A stretch of DNA of 64,000 bases from Streptomyces sp. NBC_00237. Its GTDB lineage: Bacteria; Actinomycetota; Actinomycetes; Streptomycetales; Streptomycetaceae. Made by a program: the position numbers and the translations under genes. The notes beneath the pieces were generated by a model, which was given only the letters and a program-made list of their open reading frames with translations, ran no database searches and was not told the DNA's origin. Positions within the stretch are counted from its first letter, which is position 1. Each line of letters begins with the position of its first letter. Location: contig NZ_JAPEMT010000002.1 of NCBI RefSeq assembly GCF_026342435.1, positions 2,604,001 to 2,668,000 on the forward strand, given 5' to 3'. Shown here in pieces: positions 39,649-48,594 of the stretch.

Positions 39649-40017
39649 CTACCCCTCCGCGATCACCACCGCCGAAGCCACCCCCGCATCATGGCTGAGC
39701 GACACATGCCACCCCCGCACCCCCAACACCTCCGCCCGCGCCGCCACCGACCCCTTCACCCGCAGCCTCGGCCGCCCGCTCTCCTCCACGTACACCTCCG
39801 CATCCGTCCACAACAACCCCCCCGGCGCCCCCAGCGCCTTCGCCAGCGCCTCCTTCGCCGCGAACCTCGCCGCCAGCGAAGCCACCCCCCGCCGCTCCCC
39901 GCTCGGCAGCGTCAGCTCACTCTCCACGAACAGCCGTTCCGCCAGCTGCGGCGTCCGCTCCAACGCCGCCCCGAACCGCTCGATCTCGGCCACGTCAATC
40001 CCGACCCCGACAATCAC
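39649..40017 (-). CDS. acpS: Holo-[acyl-carrier-protein] synthase
   Basis: A 122-residue phosphopantetheinyl transferase that loads the 4'-phosphopantetheine arm of CoA on acyl carrier protein. The magnesium and CoA motifs GVGIDVAEIERF (start) and ARFAAKEALAKALG (middle) are exact. GTG start. It lies 33 bp after glmS and before nnrD/E. A small GGGGC-AAAA-GCCCC hairpin (39635-39648) just past its stop may attenuate the transcript. Confidence 0.96.
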   Translation of the reverse strand: MIVGVGIDVAEIERFGAALERTPQLAERLFVESELTLPSGERRGVASLAARFAAKEALAKALGAPGGLLWTDAEVYVEESGRPRLRVKGSVAARAEVLGVRGWHVSLSHDAGVASAVVIAEG

Positions 40018-40050
40018 AGCCGCACTCCCACTCGCTCCAGCCGAATCGGC

Positions 40051-41904
40051 TCATTCCACGGTCACGGACTTCGCCAGATTCCTCGGCTGATCCACCTCGT
40101 TGCCCCGCGCCGTGGCCAACTCGCACGCGAAGACCTGCAACGGCACGGTCGCGACCAACGGCTGAAGCAGCGTAGACGTCCGAGGCACCCGAATCAGATG
40201 ATCCGCGTACGGCACCACCACCTCATCGCCCTCCTCCGCGATCACGACCGTCCACGCCCCCCGCGCCCGGACCTCCTGGATGTTCGACACCACCTTGTCG
40301 TGCACCACGGATTGCCCGCCCCCCGACGGCACGACCACGACGACCGGCGTCCCCTCCTCCACCAGCGCGATCGGCCCGTGCTTGAGCTCGCCCGCCGCGA
40401 ACCCCTCCGCGTGCATGTACGCCAGTTCCTTCAGCTTCAGCGCACCCTCCAGCGCCACCGGATACCCGACGTGCCGCCCGAGGAAGAGCACGGTGTCCTT
40501 CCTCGCCAGCGACCGCGCCAGCTCCCGCACCGGCTCCATCGTCCGCAGCACGTCCTCCACCGCCCCCGGCATCCCCGCCAACTCCCGCACCGCCTCCCGG
40601 ACTTCCGCACCCCGCCCGGCGGCGACCCCGCGCACCTGACCCACGTACAACGCCACCAGACAGCACGCCACGACCTGCGTCAGAAACGCCTTCGTCGACG
40701 CGACGGCCACCTCAGGACCGGCATGCGTGTACAGCACCGCATCCGACTCCCGAGGAATCGTCGACCCGTTCGTGTTGCAGACGGCGAGGACCTTCGCCCC
40801 CCGCTCCCGCGCGTGCCGCAGCGCCATGAGGGTGTCCATGGTCTCCCCGGACTGCGAGATCGCGATCACCAGCGTCCGCGCGTCGACGATCGGGTTCCGG
40901 TACCGGAACTCGCTCGCCAGCTCCGTCTCACAGGGCAGCCGCGTCCACTGCTCGAAGGCGTACTTGGCGATCATCCCGGCGTGAAAGGCCGTCCCGCACG
41001 CCACCACGACGACCTTGTCGATCTCCCGCAGCACGTCCGGGGGAATCCGCACCTCGTCCAGCGTCAGCACCCCGCCGGCGCCGATCCGTCCCCGCAGCGT
41101 GTCCGCGATCGCCTTCGGCTGCTCGGCGATCTCCTTGAGCATGAAGTGGTCGTAGCCCCCCTTCTCGGCCGCCGAGGCGTCCCAGTCCACGTGGTACGCC
41201 CGTACGTCCGCGGGCGCGCCCCCGAAGTCGGTGACGGTGACCCCGTCCCGTCGGAGCTCCACCACCTGGTCCTGCCCCAGCTCGATCGCCGACCGCGTGT
41301 GGGCGATGAACGCGGAGACGTCCGAGGCGAGGAAGAACTCACCCTCTCCAACGCCCACCACCAACGGAGAGTTCCGCCGCGCCCCCACCACCACGTCCGG
41401 CACGTCCGCGTGCACGGCCACCAGGGTGAACGCCCCCTCCAGCCGTCGGCACACCCGCCGCATGGCCTCCGCCAGGTCCCCGCACCCCGCGAAGCTCTCG
41501 GCCAGCAGGTGCGCCACGACCTCCGAGTCGGTCTCCGACGCGAACGTCCGCCCCCGCGCGACCAGTTCGGCACGCAGCGCCGCGAAGTTCTCGATGATCC
41601 CGTTGTGTACGACCGCCACGCGCCCCGCACCGTCCAGATGCGGGTGCGCGTTCGCGTCGGTGGGCCCGCCGTGCGTGGCCCACCGGGTGTGCCCGAGCCC
41701 CGTCCCCCCTGCGGGCAACGGGCGCTCGACCAGCTCCTTCTCCAGGTTGATCAGCTTCCCGGCCTTCTTGGACGCCACCAGCGCGCCGTCCGCGAGCACC
41801 GCGACGCCCGCCGAGTCGTACCCCCGGTACTCCAGCCTCTTCAGCCCCGCGAGTACGACGTCCAGCGCCGACTGACCACCGACATATCCCACGATTCCGC
41901 ACAT
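40051..41904 (-). CDS. glmS: Glucosamine-fructose-6-phosphate aminotransferase
   Basis: A 617-residue enzyme making glucosamine 6-phosphate from fructose 6-phosphate and glutamine, the entry to UDP-GlcNAc. The glutaminase domain begins with Cys2 (MCGIVGYVG), with GHTRWATHG and HNGIIENF. Two SIS isomerase domains follow (ACGTAFHAGM, ISQSGETMDTL, LGRHVGYPVALEGALKLKE) and the C-terminal DQPRNLAKSVTVE is canonical. Together with glmM (44058) it supplies cell-wall amino sugar. No ribozyme-like leader is seen; the 43-bp gap to the lipoprotein gene upstream is short. Confidence 0.98.
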   Translation of the reverse strand: MCGIVGYVGGQSALDVVLAGLKRLEYRGYDSAGVAVLADGALVASKKAGKLINLEKELVERPLPAGGTGLGHTRWATHGGPTDANAHPHLDGAGRVAVVHNGIIENFAALRAELVARGRTFASETDSEVVAHLLAESFAGCGDLAEAMRRVCRRLEGAFTLVAVHADVPDVVVGARRNSPLVVGVGEGEFFLASDVSAFIAHTRSAIELGQDQVVELRRDGVTVTDFGGAPADVRAYHVDWDASAAEKGGYDHFMLKEIAEQPKAIADTLRGRIGAGGVLTLDEVRIPPDVLREIDKVVVVACGTAFHAGMIAKYAFEQWTRLPCETELASEFRYRNPIVDARTLVIAISQSGETMDTLMALRHARERGAKVLAVCNTNGSTIPRESDAVLYTHAGPEVAVASTKAFLTQVVACCLVALYVGQVRGVAAGRGAEVREAVRELAGMPGAVEDVLRTMEPVRELARSLARKDTVLFLGRHVGYPVALEGALKLKELAYMHAEGFAAGELKHGPIALVEEGTPVVVVVPSGGGQSVVHDKVVSNIQEVRARGAWTVVIAEEGDEVVVPYADHLIRVPRTSTLLQPLVATVPLQVFACELATARGNEVDQPRNLAKSVTVE

Positions 41905-41947
41905 AGGGGGCAGCGTAAGTCGCGCTGCCCCCAAACCCCGGGAACCC

Positions 41948-42766
41948 TCAGCCCAGCTTCTTCAGCTGCGCCCCGATCACCGGCACCGGCTGCGCCTTCA
42001 CGGTCCCGCCCAGGCTGAACGTGTAGAAGGTGGCGACCGTCCCGCCCTTGCGCACCGCCGCCAGCTTCATGACGACGTCCATCTCGTCCGGGCCCTGGCC
42101 CTTCATGTCGAACGTCCAGCCCGCCGCCTCGTCGCCGCCGGTCACCGCGTCCGGGGTCACCTTCGCGATGTTCACCTTGTCGCCGCCCTGCTGGCCGCCG
42201 AAGCCGCCCGCGCACGCCTTGCCCGCCTTGTCGAGGGCCGCGAACGCCTCCTGTGCGCCCGTACCGTCGTACGACGCCAGCCGCTCGACGGTGACCGGCT
42301 GCGTCAGCGCACCCATGCCCGCCTTGAACTTCTCCTCGTCGGACGCCTTCGGGTCGACCTTCATCTTCGCGGGCTTCTCGATGGCCTTGCGCAGCACCGA
42401 GGCCCCCGGCTTCCCGACCGCGACCCCCACCATGGCGTCGGCCAGCGGCGTGCACTCCGGCTTGTCGACCTTGATGGAACCGGCCGGGACCTCGTCGGCC
42501 TTCTTGCCCGGGGCGATCATGTGGGTGGTCACGTCGCCCTCCGCCAGCGCCACCTTCTCCAGCTCGGCCGCCGTCAGCGCCTTCGCCGACGAGCCCGCCG
42601 AGCCCGCCGGGTCCCCGCCCTTCGCGGGCGCGTCCGAGGCCGCCTTGCCGCCCCCCTTGGCCGGAGTGTCAGCGGGCTTGTCCGCCCCACAGGCCCCGAC
42701 CAGCAGGGTCAGCGACGCCACCGAGGCAACGGCTACGGCGGTACGACGGAACAGGGCACGGCGCAT
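41948..42766 (-). CDS. Secreted lipoprotein, unknown function
   Basis: A 272-residue lipoprotein: lipobox LVGAC (Cys26), a Gly/Lys/Ala-rich linker to about residue 65, then a globular domain with only two further cysteines (PECTPLAD and GKACAGG), probably disulfide-bonded. The arrangement of alternating strands resembles extracellular sensor or lipid-binding modules of actinobacteria, but no named family is certain. It is 43 bp upstream of glmS and could be co-transcribed. Confidence 0.85.
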   Translation of the reverse strand: MRRALFRRTAVAVASVASLTLLVGACGADKPADTPAKGGGKAASDAPAKGGDPAGSAGSSAKALTAAELEKVALAEGDVTTHMIAPGKKADEVPAGSIKVDKPECTPLADAMVGVAVGKPGASVLRKAIEKPAKMKVDPKASDEEKFKAGMGALTQPVTVERLASYDGTGAQEAFAALDKAGKACAGGFGGQQGGDKVNIAKVTPDAVTGGDEAAGWTFDMKGQGPDEMDVVMKLAAVRKGGTVATFYTFSLGGTVKAQPVPVIGAQLKKLG

Positions 42767-42997
42767 GAATGTTCTTCCTTAGCTCAGAGTGACGCCAGCT
42801 CGGCGTGACGCTCTGGAATGTAGGTCCCGCACGCCCCCCGGAACACCGAATTTCGCCCCTTCCCGGCCCCCCTCCAAGATCGTGACCGTCACGCGACCCC
42901 ACCTCCCCCCAATCGAGACGCGCCCCCGTACAACCCACCCCCCACGTGACCCAGCCCACCCCTCTCGACCGGCGACAAGCCCGCCCCACCCCTGACA

Positions 42998-43984
42998 ATG
43001 GAGGGTGTGATCACTTCGCCGCCACGAAGCTCCCACCGCCGGGCCGAGTCCTCCCCGTACCTGGACCTCACCCGCGCCGAGTGGAGCGCCCTGCGCGAGA
43101 AGACGCCGCTGCCCCTCACCGCAGAGGAGGTCGAGCGGCTGCGCGGTCTGGGCGACGTCATCGACCTCGACGAGGTCCGCGACATCTACCTCCCGCTCTC
43201 CCGCCTGCTGAACCTGTACGTCGGAGCCACCGGCAACCTGCGCGGCGCCCTCAACACCTTCCTCGGGGAGAACGGCACCCAGCGCGGCACCCCGTTCGTC
43301 ATAGGGGTCGCGGGCAGCGTCGCCGTCGGCAAGTCGACGGTCGCCCGGCTCCTGGCGGCCCTCCTGGCCCGCTGGCCGGAGCACCCCCGCGTCGAGCTGG
43401 TCACCACGGACGGCTTCCTGTACCCCATGCGGGAGCTGGAGAAGCGCGGCCTGACCGCCAGGAAGGGCTTCCCCGAGTCGTACGACCGCCGGGCCCTGAC
43501 CCGCTTCGTGGCCGACGTGAAAGCAGGGAAGGACGAGGTCACCGCCCCCGTCTACTCCCACCTGATCTACGACATCGTCCCCGGCGAGCGCCTCACCGTG
43601 CACCGCCCGGACATCCTCATCGTCGAGGGCCTGAACGTCCTGCAGCCCGCCCTCCCGGGCAGCGACGGCAAGACCCGTGTGGCCCTCGCCGACTACTTCG
43701 ACTTCTCGGTGTACGTCGACGCGCGCGAGGAGGACATCGAGGGCTGGTACCTCAACCGGTTCCGCAAGCTCCGCGCCACCGCCTTCCAGAACCCCTTCTC
43801 GTACTTCCGCAAGTACACCCAGGTCTCCGAGGAAGAAGCCCTCGACTACGCCCGCAACACCTGGCGCACCATCAACCGCCCCAACCTCCTGGAGAACGTC
43901 GCCCCCACTCGCGGCCGCGCCACCCTGGTCGTCCGCAAGGGCCCCGACCACAAGGTCCAGCGCCTCTCCCTGCGCAAGCTCTAG
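42998..43984 (+). CDS. coaA: Type I pantothenate kinase
   Basis: A 328-residue kinase catalysing the first step of CoA synthesis. Walker A GVAGSVAVGKST is near residue 108, with VTTDGFLYPMRELEKRG, the ADP-binding region and HLIYDIVPGE. The start is uncertain. ATG 42998 has no ribosome site, so the mRNA may be leaderless. GTG 43007 has GGAGG only two bases upstream, too close to be ideal. The end is followed by a very strong bidirectional terminator shared with glmM. Confidence 0.97.
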   Translation: MEGVITSPPRSSHRRAESSPYLDLTRAEWSALREKTPLPLTAEEVERLRGLGDVIDLDEVRDIYLPLSRLLNLYVGATGNLRGALNTFLGENGTQRGTPFVIGVAGSVAVGKSTVARLLAALLARWPEHPRVELVTTDGFLYPMRELEKRGLTARKGFPESYDRRALTRFVADVKAGKDEVTAPVYSHLIYDIVPGERLTVHRPDILIVEGLNVLQPALPGSDGKTRVALADYFDFSVYVDAREEDIEGWYLNRFRKLRATAFQNPFSYFRKYTQVSEEEALDYARNTWRTINRPNLLENVAPTRGRATLVVRKGPDHKVQRLSLRKL

Positions 43985-43993
43985 GTACGCGCG

Positions 43994-44044
43994 TACGACG
44001 AAGGGGCCCGACCGGATCCACTCCGGCCGGGCCCCTTCGTCGTA
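43994..44044. terminator. Bidirectional terminator between coaA and glmM
   Basis: Arms 43994-44016 and 44022-44044 pair over 23 bp with a single mismatch; loop of five bases. It begins about ten bases after the coaA stop and lies 14 bases past the glmM stop. Confidence 0.93.
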
Positions 44045-44057
44045 CGGCCCTGAAGCC

Positions 44058-45416
44058 TTAGCCCAGCGCGGACTTGACCACATCCGCCAGGCGGCCCGCG
44101 ACGGCCTTGGCCTGGTCGATGTCGGCGGCCTCGACCATCACGCGCACCAGCGGCTCGGTGCCCGACGGGCGCAGCAGCACCCGGCCGGTGGAGCCCAGCT
44201 CGCTCTCGGCGGCGGCCACGGCGGCCGACAGTTCCGGCGAGGTGGCGACGCGGGACTTGTCGACGTCCGGCACGTTGATGAGGATCTGCGGCAGCCGGTT
44301 CATGACGCCCGCGAGGTCCGCGAGGCTGCGGCCGGTGGCGGCGACGCGCGCGGCCAGCATCAGGCCGGTCAGCGTGCCGTCGCCGGTCGTCGCGTGGTCC
44401 AGGACGATGACGTGCCCGGACTGCTCGCCGCCGAGCGCGTAACCGTGCTCCTTCATCGACTCCAGCACGTAGCGGTCGCCGACACCGGTCTGCACGACCT
44501 CGATGCCCTCGCCCTCCATGGCCAGCTTGAAGCCCAGGTTGGACATGACCGTGCCGACGACGGTGTTCTTGCGCAGCTGCCCGGCCTCGCGCATGGCGAG
44601 CGCGAGCACGGCGAGGATCTGGTCCCCGTCGACCTCGTTGCCCTTGCCGTCCACGGCCAGGCAGCGGTCGGCGTCGCCGTCGTGCGCGACACCGAGGTCG
44701 GCGCCGTGCTCGACGACCGCGGCCTGCAGGCGCTCCATGTGCGTGGAGCCGTAGCCGTCGTTGATGTTGAGGCCGTCCGGCTCAGCGCCGATGGTGACGA
44801 TCTCGGCCCCGGCGCGCGCGAACGCCTCCGGGGACACGCGCGACGCCGCGCCGTGCGCCTCGTCGAGGACGACCTTCAGGCCGTCGAGACGGTTCGGCAG
44901 CACGCCCATCAGGTGGGCGATGTACTTGTCGAAGCCCTCGTCGTAGTCGGTGACGCGGCCGACGCCCGCACCGGTCGGACGGTCCCACGCCTCGCCGCTG
45001 CGGTGCTGCTCGTAGAGGTTCTCGATGCGCACCTCCAGCTCGTCCGCGAGCTTGTGGCCGCCGCGCGCGAAGAACTTGATGCCGTTGTCGGGCATCGCGT
45101 TGTGGCTCGCGGAGAGCATCACGCCGAGGTCGGCGCCCAGCGCACCGGTGAGATACGCCACCGCGGGGGTGGGCAGCACACCGACGCGCAGGACGTCCAC
45201 GCCCGCGCTCGCCAGGCCCGCCACGACGGCGGCCTCCAGAAACTCTCCCGACGCACGCGGGTCGCGCCCGACCACTGCCGTCGGCCGATGGCCCGCAAAA
45301 GTGCCCGCCTCGGCGAGTACGTGCGCGGCCGCGACCGACAGACCGAGCGCGAGCTCCGCCGTCAGATCCGCATTGGCCTCGCCGCGCACACCGTCCGTGC
45401 CGAAGAGTCGTCCCAC
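44058..45416 (-). CDS. glmM: Phosphoglucosamine mutase
   Basis: A 452-residue enzyme converting glucosamine 6-phosphate to the 1-phosphate. RLFGTDGVRG at the start, the phosphoserine loop MLSASHNAMPDNGIKFF, the metal loop HDGDADRCLAVD and the phosphate-binding RPSGTEPLVRVMVE are all intact. GTG start. It lies 218 bp after rpsI on the same strand, past the rpsI terminator, so it has its own promoter. Confidence 0.98.
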   Translation of the reverse strand: MGRLFGTDGVRGEANADLTAELALGLSVAAAHVLAEAGTFAGHRPTAVVGRDPRASGEFLEAAVVAGLASAGVDVLRVGVLPTPAVAYLTGALGADLGVMLSASHNAMPDNGIKFFARGGHKLADELEVRIENLYEQHRSGEAWDRPTGAGVGRVTDYDEGFDKYIAHLMGVLPNRLDGLKVVLDEAHGAASRVSPEAFARAGAEIVTIGAEPDGLNINDGYGSTHMERLQAAVVEHGADLGVAHDGDADRCLAVDGKGNEVDGDQILAVLALAMREAGQLRKNTVVGTVMSNLGFKLAMEGEGIEVVQTGVGDRYVLESMKEHGYALGGEQSGHVIVLDHATTGDGTLTGLMLAARVAATGRSLADLAGVMNRLPQILINVPDVDKSRVATSPELSAAVAAAESELGSTGRVLLRPSGTEPLVRVMVEAADIDQAKAVAGRLADVVKSALG

Positions 45417-45548
45417 AGCTGTCCTCCGAAATGCCGTCGTGCTTCGAAAACGCGACCCTCAACGAGCTCTGAGCGCTTCGTGCCCGTTATACGCCCGAGG
45501 GAGTCCAATAAACGTTCAGAAAAGGGTTCTCAACCGAACTAAACGAAC

Positions 45549-45578
45549 GCCCCGGTGGCACGAGAGTGCCACCGGGGC
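45549..45578 (-). terminator. Terminator of the rplM-rpsI operon
   Basis: A perfect 13-bp stem (45549-45561 with 45566-45578) and GAGA loop, 57 bases after the rpsI stop. Confidence 0.88.
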
Positions 45579-45634
45579 GAACGGTGATGCTGTGACGCAG
45601 TCGAACCGCACAGGCGGATCGAGCAGGCGCGTGA

Positions 45635-46159
45635 TTAGCGCTTGCTGTACTGCGGCGCCTTGCGGGCCTTCTTGAGACCGGCCTTCTTGCGCTCGACCGC
45701 ACGGTCGTCGCGGGAGAGGAAGCCGGCCTTCTTCAGCGTGGCGCGGTTGTTGTCGACGTCGGCCTCGTTCAGCGCACGGGCGACACCCAGACGGAGCGCA
45801 CCGGCCTGGCCGGACACGCCGCCACCCGAGATGCGGGCGATGACGTCGTAGCGGTCGTCAAGCTCAAGCACCTTGAAGGGCTCGTTGACTTCCTGCTGGT
45901 GGACCTTGTTCGGGAAGTAGTCCTCGAGCGTACGCCCGTTGATCTTCCACTTGCCGGTGCCCGGAACGATCCGGACGCGGGCGATGGCGTTCTTGCGACG
46001 GCCAAGGCCGGCCGCCGGCTGGGGGTCGCCGAAGCGGGACGCCAGCGACTCGCTGGTGTACTCGCCCTCGACGGGAACCTCCGACTCGAAGGTGGTGACC
46101 TCCGCGAAGGTCTCCTCCTCGGTGCCCTCGACGGGGTTCTCAACAGTGGTCTCGGCCAC
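45635..46159 (-). CDS. rpsI: 30S ribosomal protein S9
   Basis: A 174-residue S9. The conserved core starts at GRRKNAIARVRIVPGTG and ends with the tRNA-contacting tail KKARKAPQYSKR. About 45 acidic residues precede the core, an extension typical of actinobacterial S9. GTG start. Co-transcribed with rplM, 45 bp upstream. Confidence 0.98.
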   Translation of the reverse strand: MAETTVENPVEGTEEETFAEVTTFESEVPVEGEYTSESLASRFGDPQPAAGLGRRKNAIARVRIVPGTGKWKINGRTLEDYFPNKVHQQEVNEPFKVLELDDRYDVIARISGGGVSGQAGALRLGVARALNEADVDNNRATLKKAGFLSRDDRAVERKKAGLKKARKAPQYSKR

Positions 46160-46204
46160 GATTCTCCTCAGATCTTTCTGTACGTCTTAGGGGGGTGGCC
46201 GGAA

Positions 46205-46648
46205 CTACTGCGCGACCTGGGTGATCTCGAACGGGACCGGCTGCTGAGCAGCGTGCGGGTGCTCGGGGCCCGCGTAGACCTTGAGCTTCGAGAGCATCTG
46301 ACGGCCCAGGGTGTTCTTGGGGATCATGCCCTTGATGGCCTTCTCGACGGCCTTCTCCGGGCTCTTCTCCATGAGCTCGTCGTAGCGCATCGAGCGCAGA
46401 CCGCCCGGGAAGCCCGAGTGGCGGTACGCCATCTTCTGGGTCTTCTTGTTGCCGGAGAGGTGGATCTTCTCGGCGTTGATGATGATGACGAAGTCACCCA
46501 TGTCCATGTGCGGGGCATAGGTCGGCTTGTGCTTGCCCCGGAGGAGGTTCGCTGCCGTGGTCGCCAGACGGCCCAGGACGATGTCCTGCGCGTCGATGAT
46601 GTGCCACTGGCGAGTGACATCGCCGGGCTTGGGGCTGTACGTACGCAC
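46205..46648 (-). CDS. rplM: 50S ribosomal protein L13
   Basis: A 147-residue L13 with the expected RTYSPKPGDVTRQWHIIDA start and the GMLPKNTLGRQ-type segment (here GMIPKNTLGRQM). GTG start at 46648. First gene of the rplM-rpsI operon; its promoter must lie in the 240-bp gap up to 46888, where TTGTTATACG on the minus strand is the most promoter-like element. Confidence 0.98.
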   Translation of the reverse strand: MRTYSPKPGDVTRQWHIIDAQDIVLGRLATTAANLLRGKHKPTYAPHMDMGDFVIIINAEKIHLSGNKKTQKMAYRHSGFPGGLRSMRYDELMEKSPEKAVEKAIKGMIPKNTLGRQMLSKLKVYAGPEHPHAAQQPVPFEITQVAQ

Positions 46649-46888
46649 TTCGTAGCCTTCGCTTCTTCAGTGGATGGGATCCAGACACACCTGAAGCGAT
46701 CATGCAGCTGGGGCCCGCAATGCCGGGAACACCGCCCGTATGCGAGCCACTGGTAACTGCTCCAGGGAACCTACGTAAGGACTCTCGCGTGAGTACGCCT
46801 CTGCCCATACGTATAACAACACCCGAGACTACCCGCCCCACCCCGGACGGGTCAAAACACCCCGCTCCCACACCCCCCGCCCCGAGCG

Positions 46889-48508
46889 TCAGCGAGCCCG
46901 CTCCACCCTCCGCTCGTCCCACACCGGCTCCGGCGTCTCCCGTACGACCCCGTCCGCCCCGAACACCAGATACCGGTCGAAGGACTTCGCGAACCACCGG
47001 TCGTGCGTGACCGCCAGCACCGTCCCCTCGTACGCCTCCAGCCCCTCCTGCAACGCCTCCGCCGACTCCAGGTCCAGGTTGTCCGTCGGCTCGTCGAGCA
47101 GCAGAGCCGTGGTCCCCGCCAGCTCCAGCAGCAGGATCTGGAAACGGGCCTGCTGCCCGCCCGACAGCCGGTCGAAGCCCTGGTCCCCCTGCCCCTCCAG
47201 CTCGTACCGCCGCAGCACCGACATCGCGCCGCCCCGGTCCTTGGAGTGCTCGGACCACAGAATGTCGACCAGGGTGCGCCCCATCAGCTCCGGATGCGCG
47301 TGCGTCTGCGCGAAGTGCCCGGCCACGACCCGCGCCCCGAGCTTCCACATCCCGGTGTGCTTGACGTCGTCACCGGCCAGCAGGCGCAGGAAGTGCGACT
47401 TCCCGGACCCGTTCGACCCGAGTACGGCGACCCGCTCGCCGTAGAAGACCTCCAGGTCGAAGGGCTTCATCAGCCCGGTCAGCTCAAGCCCCTCGCAGGT
47501 GACGGCCCGCACCCCGGTGCGCCCGCCCCTCAGCCGCATCGTGATGTCCTGCTCACGCGGCGGCTCCGGCGGCGGCCCGACCTCCTCGAACTTCCGCAGC
47601 CTCGTCTGGGCGGCCGCGTACCGGGACGCCAGCTCATGGCTGATGGAGGCGGCCTGCCGCAGGTTCAGCACGAGCTTCTTCAGCTGCGCGTGCTTCTCGT
47701 CCCACCGTCGCCGCAGCTCCTCGAAGCGCGCGAACCGCTCCTTGCGCGCCTCGTGGTACGTGTCGAATCCACCGCCGTGAATCCAGACCTCCGACCCCGT
47801 GGGCCCCGGCTCCACGCTCGCGATCTTCTCCGCCGCCCGCGACAGGAGCTCCCTGTCGTGGCTGACGAAGAGAACCGTCTTCCGCGTCTCCTTGAGCTTC
47901 CCCTCAAGCCACCGCTTGCCGGGCACGTCCAGATAGTTGTCCGGCTCATCGAGCAGCAGCACCTCGTCCGGCCCCCGCAGCAGCGCCTCCAGCACCAGCC
48001 GCTTCTGCTCACCCCCACTGAGCGTGCGCACCTCGCGCCACTGCGCCTTCTCGTACGGAACGCCGAGCGCGGCCATGGTGCACATGTCCCAGACGGTCTC
48101 GGCCTCGTACCCCTGGACCTCCGCCCAGTCGCTCAGCGCCTGCGCGTACTCCATCTGCGCGGCCTCGTCGTCGCGCTCCAGAATCGCGCTCTCGGCCTTG
48201 TCGACGGCGGCAGCCGCCTCCCGGATCCGCGGCTGCGCCACCGACACCAACAGATCCCGCACGGTCCGCCCGTCCCGCACGGACCCCACGAACTGCCCCA
48301 TCACCCCGAGCCCACCGCTCACGGTCACCGACCCCCCATGGGCCTGCAACTCCCCGGCGATGATCTTCAGCAGCGTCGTCTTCCCCGCCCCGTTGGGTCC
48401 GACGAGCGCGACGACAGCACCTTCCCCCACCCGGAACGAAACGTCGCCGAGCAGCACCCGCCCGTCCGGCAAGTAGTACTCGACATGTCCGACCTCAAGA
48501 TGTCCCAT
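46889..48508 (-). CDS. ABC-F family ATPase
   Basis: A 539-residue soluble protein with two ABC nucleotide-binding domains and no membrane segment. Domain 1: Walker A GPNGAGKTT, signature LSGGEQKRL, Walker B LLLDEPDNYLD. Domain 2: GSNGSGKSH, LSGGQQARF, LLLDEPTDNLD. A charged helical linker of about 80 residues joins them. ABC-F proteins act on the ribosome as translation factors or protect it from antibiotics. This one is of general actinobacterial type; resistance cannot be inferred. The start at ATG 48508 matches the conserved first strand. Confidence 0.92.
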   Translation of the reverse strand: MGHLEVGHVEYYLPDGRVLLGDVSFRVGEGAVVALVGPNGAGKTTLLKIIAGELQAHGGSVTVSGGLGVMGQFVGSVRDGRTVRDLLVSVAQPRIREAAAAVDKAESAILERDDEAAQMEYAQALSDWAEVQGYEAETVWDMCTMAALGVPYEKAQWREVRTLSGGEQKRLVLEALLRGPDEVLLLDEPDNYLDVPGKRWLEGKLKETRKTVLFVSHDRELLSRAAEKIASVEPGPTGSEVWIHGGGFDTYHEARKERFARFEELRRRWDEKHAQLKKLVLNLRQAASISHELASRYAAAQTRLRKFEEVGPPPEPPREQDITMRLRGGRTGVRAVTCEGLELTGLMKPFDLEVFYGERVAVLGSNGSGKSHFLRLLAGDDVKHTGMWKLGARVVAGHFAQTHAHPELMGRTLVDILWSEHSKDRGGAMSVLRRYELEGQGDQGFDRLSGGQQARFQILLLELAGTTALLLDEPTDNLDLESAEALQEGLEAYEGTVLAVTHDRWFAKSFDRYLVFGADGVVRETPEPVWDERRVERAR

Positions 48509-48594
48509 ACCGGCATTCTCGCCGCCCGCCCCTCCCCACCCCAACCGCATTACGTGCCTACGGCGCTCCGGCACGGGTCGTTAGGATGCGCGCC

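Noticed and set aside
36971..40090. Open frame of over 1,000 codons on the plus strand
   Set aside because: It runs antisense through nnrD/E and acpS and in another frame through the L,D-transpeptidase gene; composition is Arg/Pro-rich without motifs, as expected for shadow frames in 72% GC DNA.
40020..41947. glmS ribozyme-type control ahead of glmS
   Set aside because: The gap upstream of glmS is only 43 bases, too short for the ribozyme.
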